A stretch of DNA of 64,000 nucleotides from Diplolepis rosae (Eukaryota; Arthropoda; Insecta; Hymenoptera; Diplolepididae): positions 10,044,001 to 10,108,000 of the forward strand of contig JAPYXD010000680.1 in assembly GCA_030998225.1 (NCBI GenBank), in the 5' to 3' direction. Shown piece by piece: positions 57,008 to 64,000 of this stretch. Position 1 is the stretch's first letter. Each line of letters begins with the position of its first letter. The translations under genes were made by a program, and so were the position numbers. The notes under the pieces were generated by a model. It saw only the letters and a program-made list of their open reading frames with translations, was not told the DNA's origin and searched no databases.

Positions 57008-57036
57008 TTTCTATTTTGTTTTTGTTACAGGTAAGG
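57008..57036 (+). promoter_or_regulatory. Candidate recursive-splicing (ratchet) site 2
   Basis: TTTCTATTTTGTTTTTGTTACAG is followed directly by GTAAGGATA; junction 57030|57031. It has the same layout and almost the same sequence around the junction (CAG|GTAAGGAT) as the site at 13861. A GGGTGAGT donor-like word lies 14 bases downstream and might define a tiny exon instead. Confidence 0.45.
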
Positions 57037-57259
57037 ATATACAGGGTGAGTTTTTTTATCTTGAGACATCGAGATATCTCAAGACATACGCATCGTACGA
57101 AAAAAATGCCCTTAATAAAAACTCTGGGGGTGTGAGGGGAGTAACATTGGAAATTCAAATAGGAGCCTCTATTTTTTATTGCAGATTCGGATTCTCCATT
57201 AAAAAATACGTAAGTTTTATTCGACATTTATTTGTTTTTTTACTTTAAAAGGATGTTTT

Positions 57260-57760
57260 TAATAATTGGCTTAGGGACCATAGAAATAATAAATGTGAAG
57301 GTCATTGATCAGAGACCTAATCAGTGATCTTTATTTCTTAATTATCGGAAAAATCAGCTAAAATATTACAGAATAATAAATATAAATAATATAAATAATA
57401 CAGAATGTAAAACAAATTCTAGTTATTAAAATTATACAAAGAATTACAAAATTAATGAATTTTGGAGATTTTATTAATTTAGTTGTAAAATGAATCAGCA
57501 TAATATCAATAAATTATCAAGTGAAAAATGTAAGTATACTCATAAAGTTACATTCTTTCAAATGTTTCGACTTTGATTGGAGTTCTTATCAGTAATATGA
57601 GCCCTATTTTGGAGAAAACTTTGATAATATGAAAAAATTAAAATATTAGAAATTTTGCAAAAAAATTTGATAAAACACATGAGAAACCTTAAAAATCACA
57701 ATTGAGTGATAGCACATAAACTTTAAGATACCTAAGCTATAAAAATAGGATATACTTGTG
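57260..57760 (-). repeat. Rep-G copy with two degenerate hammerhead-like cores
   Basis: 57303-57330 (minus) reads CTGATTAGGTCTCTGATCAATGACC without GAAA. 57558-57598 reads CTGATAAG, a hairpin-like spacer, then GAAACATT. The two cores lie about 260 bp apart in the same orientation, the geometry of tandem ribozymes flanking a retrozyme-size unit. 57424-57535 is repeated at 61725-61840. Confidence 0.5.
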
Positions 57761-57958
57761 CATAGCTGTTACTAAAAATATAGATTCGAGTACGTAAATA
57801 GTATAAAACCTAAAACGATTATTTATGAAGAAAATAGCTGGGGATTGAGTATACGAATAGTGTTAAAATATTTGTTTAGAACACGATCCTAAAAAAAAAT
57901 GTTTTGATTGTTCTGAATTTATAAAGTATCAAAAGAAATTAGTTCGGATATTCACCCA

Positions 57959-58178
57959 CTCTCTAAATCTGAATCAGTCAAATTTTCACTTATTGGATCA
58001 GTGATTTGTTCTTTCACTGAATCATTGGTGAAAAAATATTTTTCACTCGTAAATCAATTAATTTTCACTAAAGTAATCAGTGAAATTTGTCTGATTCACA
58101 GTAACCTCTTTTTAGCTATTTGAATCAGTCAAATTTCACTTATAATCAGTAGATTTTAACTGATTCAGATTTAGAGAG
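57959..58178. mobile_element. Rep-D copy 2, intact MITE, 220 bp
   Basis: CTCTCTAAATCTGAATCAGT at the left is mirrored at the right (ACTGATTCAGATTTAGAGAG). The interior repeats CAGTGAAATTTCACTGA-type palindromes around AATCAGT. It serves as the empty-site reference for the insertion at 42550. Confidence 0.83.
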
Positions 58179-58179
58179 C

Positions 58180-58396
58180 AGAAAACAGTTTCTTTGATTT
58201 AAAGAAACGTTTCTTTGATATACGGTCAAAGAAAAAATGTCTTTGAATTGAAGTAAGTATTCTTGATTCAAAAAAACTTTCTTTAATGTAAACAAATCTA
58301 TTTGAATCAAAGAAAATTTGTTTGAATGAAGAAAACTTTCTTCAATTCAAAGAAATGTTTCTTTGATTCAAAAAGAACTGTTTTTCAGTATTGCCC
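58180..58396. repeat. CACTG-type remnant
   Basis: GCAGAAAACAGTTTCTTTGATT to CAAAAAGAACTGTTTTTCAGTA with TTTCTTTGAT words throughout. It touches Rep-D copy 2 directly; the left tip is lost. Confidence 0.55.
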
Positions 58397-58735
58397 GAAA
58401 TAAACCATCTTTATAAGTAATCCTTGTTAAGACCATATGGTAGACTCTGACGACACCAATTTTATACGACCGCTTTATAATTAAAATAATAATTTTGAAA
58501 AATTGTCCGGAGAAGACAGTAATGCGCTACATTTTTTTGTCTTGCTGTCTTCTCCTGGAAGTTTGTTTAAATTATTAATTTACCAATAAAGTAGTCGTAT
58601 GTAATGGGTGACGTCAGACCCTACCACACGGCCTTAATGTGGAAAAACATGAGGAAATTTACATAAAATTATATAGAAAAAACTTCGATAAAAACACATT
58701 AAAATTCTTTGAAATAAAAATGGAATTAGAGCATC
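58397..58735. other. AT-rich DNA; Rep-G fragment at 58640-58700
   Basis: AAAACATGAGG…AATTATATAGAAAAAACTTCGAT matches 53530-53575. 58500-58560 contains a weak inverted pair GTCCGGAGAAGACAG / CTGTCTTCTCCTGGA. Confidence 0.45.
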
Positions 58736-58737
58736 TA

Positions 58738-58880
58738 CACCCAGAAAACAGTTTCTTTAATATACAGTCAAAGAAAAAATTTCTTTGAATTGAAGAAAGT
58801 TTTCTTGATTCAAAATTTTTTTTCTTTGACCGTATATCAAAGAAATGTTTCTTTAATTGGAAGAAACTGTTTTTTCAGTA
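58738..58880. mobile_element. CACCC/CAGTA MITE, 143 bp, TA target duplication
   Basis: CACCCAGAAAACAGTTTCTTT at the left, GGAAGAAACTGTTTTTTCAGTA at the right, TA flanks (58736-58737, 58881-58882). Interior TTTCTTTGAATTGAAG and CCGTATATCAAAG. Confidence 0.7.
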
Positions 58881-59020
58881 TAATTTTGAAAAACCTAAGC
58901 TCAAAAAGTAAGGAAGTTTTATATATAAATATTGCCAATCATCTTTTCCCAACTTGTAAGAAAAGCAGACTTCCTTATAAAAATAATTTGTGTGTTTTGT
59001 TTACTTTCACGATAAAAGAA

Positions 59021-60117
59021 TATGCCCGCTTTATTGCGAGCACATTCTCGTCGCGTACAGCTTGCAAGTTCGAGCGCGTCTGAAGCGCGTGATTCGGTCG
59101 TCACACATCGCGCTCGGTGTTCTATGTTCTTTACATACGAATTACTAAATTCGTTTTTTATTTCGAATGAAAAAAAAGTTAAGTTTATTTAAAACTCTAT
59201 CTGCCTTAAGGAACACATTCTCATCATAATACTTGCGTTTCGCGCTCGATTTTCTGTATACATTTCTGTAACTTTCTGATAAATTACATGATTAGAATAA
59301 TTTAGTTTCTTCCAAATATCTCAAAAAGTTGAAAAAAAGATCGTAGACTTAATTCAAGCGATAGTTTTTTTCTACAGATGGTCAAAAAATGGATTTGTTT
59401 GCCCCGCACTGGGCAATAAAATCCACTATTTGAGCCGCTAGTAGAAAAATGATTTTGCGATTTGACACTTTTTTCGTATCTCACATATATTGGTTAAAAA
59501 ATGGATCTTTTGAATTTCAATGGTGTTTTTTAAAATCATAACATAAAATATACATTCTATCGAAAAATGCCCTGATGAGAATTTTTATACCTCATATAGG
59601 CAAATAATTTCCAATCTCAAGGTTTTTTTTCTCATCTCATATATTTTGTTTAAAACATGAAATTTGTATGGTATTTTTTTAATTTGAAACGAAAAATATA
59701 AATTTGATCAGAAACTGTATCAAACAAAATTTGTAGACCTTATTGAAATGAACAATTTTACATTCTTACGTTTTTTTTATATTTCAGTTATTTTGGTTAA
59801 AAAATTGAATTTTCGATTTTCAATAGTATTTTTTTTTATTTAAAATGAAAAATATGCATGTTAAAAAATGTTGTGATTAAAATTTTTGATCTTTTTTGGC
59901 GCCGATAAAGTATTACAAAGCTCAATTAAATTCGATAATTCTATCGAGAGTTATCGAGTATAGGACCTACTACAGACAGACAGACAGACACTTTCGTAAA
60001 AACCCTTTTTTCTGACACAAGGTGTCTCAAAACGTAAAGATTTAATGAAAAATCTGATAGCGATTTTTCACATAAAACCAATACCTTTCAATTGATAGTG
60101 AGAATCTAAAAATATAA
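59021..60117 (+). mobile_element. Rep-A copy 7, old, with a Rep-B fragment inside
   Basis: TATGCCCGCTTTATTGCGAGCACATTCTCG shows a decayed hairpin island, and the end reads GATAGTGAGAATCT. The (CAGA)n tract is at about 59975. Rep-B sequence (TTTCTACAGATGG…GCCGCTAGTAGAAAAA) interrupts it at about 59366-59456. Confidence 0.72.
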
Positions 60118-60119
60118 AT

Positions 60120-60665
60120 GGAATTTAATGAAGTATTAATAAATTTAAGAGTATGTGATACTTAGAAAATTAGCAAATCTTATTGATTTTAGAGTTCTAC
60201 ATCTTTGTGTATAAAGTTTAAATTTTGAAAAATTTGAATTTATTTATATTCTCAATTTCAATATCTAACTCTAAATATTTGTAGTCTTTAGATTTAAACA
60301 TTCTATAAAAAATAGAATAAGCCAAGAAAAAAAAATATATAGTATACATAAAATTCAAGATTCAAAACTCAAAATTTGGGTAACGGTAGAGAAGATGAAT
60401 ACTTACGTTGATAGACTACTTTTGGTTTCAAAATTGAAAAAAACTACACTTTTAGCAAAATATATCGGAAAATGTTTTTCAATTGCAAAAATTAAAAGTA
60501 GTATATCTACGCCCGTTTTTATCTTCTCTACCATTTCCCAAATTTTATCTATTCTAGACACAAACATGTAGAAACTGGACCATATTTTTCACATGAACTT
60601 GCTACTTTTCTCAAGTATCACATGCCCTTAATTTAACTTAAAATTATATTTTCGTCACGTTTTTT
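60120..60665. mobile_element. Rep-F interior, ends eroded
   Basis: The GTGATACTTAGAAAATTAGCAAATCTTATTG phrase, the hairpin pair GGTAGAGAAGATG…/…TTTTATCTTCTCTACC, CATGTAGAAACTGGACCA and CTCAAGTATCACATGCCC all follow Rep-F order as at 15124-15460. Only a CGTCACG trace of the right TIR remains. Confidence 0.62.
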
Positions 60666-61500
60666 TTGTGAGATATATTTGTTCACGACTTAAAAGATAT
60701 AAGATATTAATTTTGGACAGATGAGTAGAACACATTTTTTCTAGTTGTGGCGCGTGTTCCTCAGCTAAATCGACAAGCGAGCATCGCATAGAACATATAA
60801 ACATACACGCATACTTGTGATACTAAACAGCAAAGTTCGACGACTCGTCATTTTTCAAGTTAACTAAACAGTTGCCGCGGTAAGCGCTAGCGAAGAAACA
60901 TCGGCGCAGGTGGAAGTAGGGTCGATGCTCATCGACGTGCTTGTAGGAAATGTGTGGGTACTATTTATATAATTTCCTGCCTACTGACGCGTTAGATATA
61001 TATATATATATATATCAATATATATATGATATATCCGTGTTAGATGCGCTGAGACTCTCTGCCACCATGACAGAAAAGTATCCCTATCTGAATCCGGCGT
61101 GTGCGATGCTGGCGGACGGTTGATAGCTTTACGATGGCTCTTGAAAGATTGACGGCCGAATCCGTCAGCAGTTCTCGATACGCAGACGGACTTGAAATTT
61201 TTTGCGATTTTTCCGACGTCGAAAGGTTGTAGGCCAAGCACGTTTTCGTGTCACTTATGAGTTTCGAGATTCAGTTCGATTTGGGCATCCAGATGAGAGA
61301 GAAAATTATCTCTTGAAAAAGACTATCAAATTTCAAAATAAACTTGAAGATTTCAAGAGTCATGAAAAAGGGAGGTCAAGGTCGACCTCATCTTGATGAT
61401 GAAAAAGTCCATTTTAATGGTAAAATATAACCCGAGAAATGGAATGGAGGGATTGCAGTCCCATATTTTTTCTTTTTTCTTTACTTTCCAATATATCCCT
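60666..61500. other. GC-richer unique island with (TA)n tract
   Basis: 60750-60960 and 61040-61390 are GC-balanced. A (TA)n microsatellite lies at 60995-61036. Frames of 86, 65 and 64 codons are open on both strands without recognisable motifs. Possibly regulatory or an untranslated exon. Confidence 0.35.
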
Positions 61501-61501
61501 A

Positions 61502-61625
61502 CACCCAGAAAAAGTTTCTTTGAATCAAATTTGTGCATTGCTATACGGTCAAAAAAAATTTTTTTGTTTAAAGAAATTTGATTATTTTTTTTTTCTTTGA
61601 ATTAAAGAAATGAATGTATACGCAG
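61502..61625. repeat. CACCC-type fragment
   Basis: CACCCAGAAAAAGTTTCTTTGAATC preceded by TA, with TTTCTTTGAATTAAAG inside. No right TIR. Confidence 0.5.
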
Positions 61626-62902
61626 TCGCAAAGTACATACGTAATGTAATTCACAAAATAGTATAGTAAAAAGTAAAGAATAAATTATAAAACAATTTAA
61701 AAATAATTGAAATATTTTAAAGTAGAAAATTATACAAAGAATTACAAAATTAATGAATTTTGGAGATTTCATTAATTAAGTCGTAAAATGAATGAGCATA
61801 ATATCAATCAATTATCAAATGAAAAATCTAAGTATACGATTTTAAAACAATTAGAATTAAAAATGAATAAAATGGTCTTTTCTAAGAATCAGAAAAAAAT
61901 GAATATTCATTACATTATCCACTTGCTAATAAGATGGTGGAAAATATTCCTAGATAATCTATGAACCTTTTTATAGAAACGCAAATCTTGAATGTAAAAA
62001 GCTTCTCTATATACATCTAAAGTATATGCTCAGTTTAATGTATGCAATTTCCTAATTTATTATCATCATATCATTATCCTGTATCATTCGCTCATTAGCA
62101 AACGTAATTTTCTGACTCTTTGACTTCAACCAGGAATAGAATTTTAAAAAAGAGGAGCAAAAAGTTAATATTTTAAACGCAAGCTTAAGGCGCATGTATC
62201 ATTCATTTATTCTTATGATGGATTGGTTCCACATTTTACTTTGTTAAAAACTTCTATCTGAATTTTCTGAAACACGTGATTGTAATTTTAAGCAGTTACT
62301 ATTTTGTAAAATTATGATAAAGCTTAAGAAAATGCAGTTACTTTTTGAAAATTTAAGAAAAAATCTTCTAAATTCCGTTTTATCAAATTACTAGATATTC
62401 CTGTACTTGTATCTGAAATTTCTGAAACTTTCAACGGGAAAAAATTTACGTTTCGGGAAACCGAATCCTTATACACATGGGACTGGAAATTCTACAACAG
62501 TTTTGTAAATTTAAGATGAATTTTATAAAAATGTCAGTGAAATTTTCGCAATTTTAAGATATGTTTACTGAAATACTGTAAATTGTATATCATTTCACAG
62601 TACTCTTGTAATGTAAAATCTTGTAGATTTCAGAAAACCTTTGACAGTGTAATTTTTCTATTATGTTTATAAAAATAATATTTGCCTTCTCATATATAAT
62701 TAGATCTCTATATCCACTGTTTGCAATGTAGGCAGTGGCAGAAATTTCAAACTCAACTAATTAATTATTGCAAATAATAATTAAAAATAACTTCAAGAAT
62801 AATTAATAAAAATTAATTAAATAGCTTATAACGTCCAATATATCAATAAGTTAATTATAAACTCGAGTGCGAAAGTGTAACGAAAAACAAACTCAGGAAA
62901 TT
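61626..62902. other. AT-rich DNA; Rep-G fragment at 61725-61840
   Basis: The fragment (TTATACAAAGAATTACAAAATTAATG…) duplicates 57430-57540. A CAGTG end lies near 62645-62650 without a partner. No gene recognised. Confidence 0.4.
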
Positions 62903-62904
62903 CT

Positions 62905-64000
62905 ACACTTAGAAAAAGATATGGTTGAATCAACAAATTTTTTTTGGTGCAACCATATTGTTTTGTTTTTATACGGACAAGAAATCAAATTTGGTTAATA
63001 CGGCCCTGATAATTAGAAGTTACATAATATTAAATTATGACCTAGTTTGAAATTCAACTTGGAAACGCAGGTTTATGTTCGCGCTCTCATACCAATATAT
63101 ATAAGTTTCCAACAAACTAACTACTGATTTTAAACTTTATATTACTACTAGTTACATATTGTTTTATGTTCATTACATAAATCAATAAGTAATATTATGT
63201 GCACAATTCTCCTAAGGATGCTAATTTCTGTACATACCAACTGAATGCTCTTTAAATAAAAATGTAAATTGTCCAATTATCTCACTCATCATTTAGCTTT
63301 TTTATGACACCTTACTAACTAGTCATTATAAATGGCACATTTAAACCATTTCTATCATTCAAATACGCAGATAGAAACAAAATTTTTCATTGAGAAAGAT
63401 CCTTTTGGCGAATCTACAAAGTATTTTATTAATTTAATTAAATTTAATAAATACTTGAAATTTATTAAAAGTATTTGAAATATTTGGTTGAATCAACTCA
63501 ATTTTTGTTGCAATCAATGAAAATGTCGGATCAGCGAAACAATTTTTGGCTTTATGTCAACAAAATATTATAGTTAAATAAAAAAATGTGTTGATTCAAC
63601 CAAATCTTTTTCTGGGTTTTCATTTTTTATTAGTCATCACAGATATCAAATTCGAATAATTTCTATTATTCAAATACGCAAATCGAAATAAATTTTTGGT
63701 TTAATCATCCAAATTTTACTGGTCAAAGAATTGTGCTGTATCATTGAAATAATTTTGTCAGATCAACGAACATTTTTTTGCCCGTATAACAACATAATAC
63801 TATGGTTAAATAAAAAAAATGTGTAGATTCAACCAAATATTTTCTGGGTGTTCATTGCTCGTTAGTCATCATAAATAGTAAATTTATACAATTTTATTTA
63901 TTTATACATTATACATTATTTTATTTATACAAAATTGTTCACTGAAAAAAATCGTTTTGTTGAATCTACAAAATATTTTATTAATTTAACTGAATATTTG
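62905..64000. repeat. CACTT/CTGGGTG element cluster with imperfect direct repeats
   Basis: It begins with TA-CACTTAGAAAAAGATATGG. From 63314, 63629 and 63860 a unit restarts with TAGTCAT.A…AAAT, the first two continuing ATTTCTAT.ATTCAAATACGCA.AT and GATTCAACCAAAT, ending CTGGGT. A fresh CACTGAAAAAAATCG end at about 63940 runs off the window. Confidence 0.5.

Noticed and set aside
1..64000. CRISPR array, tRNA or rRNA genes, viral or bacterial insertions
   Set aside because: No regularly spaced identical repeats with unique spacers, no cloverleaf with a convincing T-loop, and no rRNA-like or prokaryotic gene-dense stretch found on reading both strands. A tRNAscan-SE or cmscan run would be decisive.

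Overview
This is an AT-rich eukaryotic window dominated by transposon remnants. I see no operons, no Shine-Dalgarno-led gene runs, no tRNA or rRNA, and no long conserved ORF. The dense short terminal-inverted-repeat (TIR) elements, a dead mariner transposase, GT-AG introns and splice-junction motifs suggest an insect genome. A hymenopteran would be my guess, at low confidence. No host protein family is recognised.

Three things may be functional. (1) A compact, fully open three-exon gene (42753-43420, 106 aa) with two GT-AG introns and a poly(A) signal. It lies inside a CACTG-ended transposon-like unit (42550-44162) that has landed in a smaller repeat; the intact sister copy at 57959 shows the empty site and a 2-bp target duplication. 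(2) Two juxtaposed acceptor/donor motifs on the + strand (13861|13862 and 57030|57031) that look like recursive-splicing ratchet points, and a possible 57-nt exon at 4971. These suggest that much of the window is one very long + strand intron. (3) A repeat group (Rep-G, 32.7-35.4 kb and 53.3-58.7 kb) whose minus strand carries hammerhead-ribozyme-like cores, as known for Penelope-like elements and retrozymes.

Layout: 0-8.5 kb holds a CACTG element, a Rep-A copy broken by a TTAA foldback, and a 1.9-kb CACTG element. 8.5-12.9 kb is a 3.7-kb giant foldback bounded by TTAA with two inverted Rep-A copies, immediately followed by a second TTAA element. 13-20 kb has a GC-richer unique stretch, several short MITEs and a mariner pseudogene. 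20-30 kb has CACTG-type AT arrays, a Rep-A copy and two foldbacks. 30-42 kb is mostly unique AT-rich DNA with scattered MITEs and GC-richer islands. 42.5-44.4 kb is the gene-bearing nested insertion. 45-48.8 kb holds three foldbacks. 49-53 kb has GC-richer islands. 53-64 kb has Rep-G, Rep-A, Rep-D and CACTG elements and ends in an imperfect direct repeat.

The unifying theme is two classes of non-autonomous DNA elements. One has TTAA target sites (at least seven elements, five or more unrelated interiors). The other has TIRs beginning CAC(T/C/G) and 2-bp target duplications (AA, TA, TG, AT, TT). Nesting of one inside another gives sequence-level proof for several of these boundaries. No intact transposase for either class is in the window. 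All family names such as Rep-A are local labels used only here.
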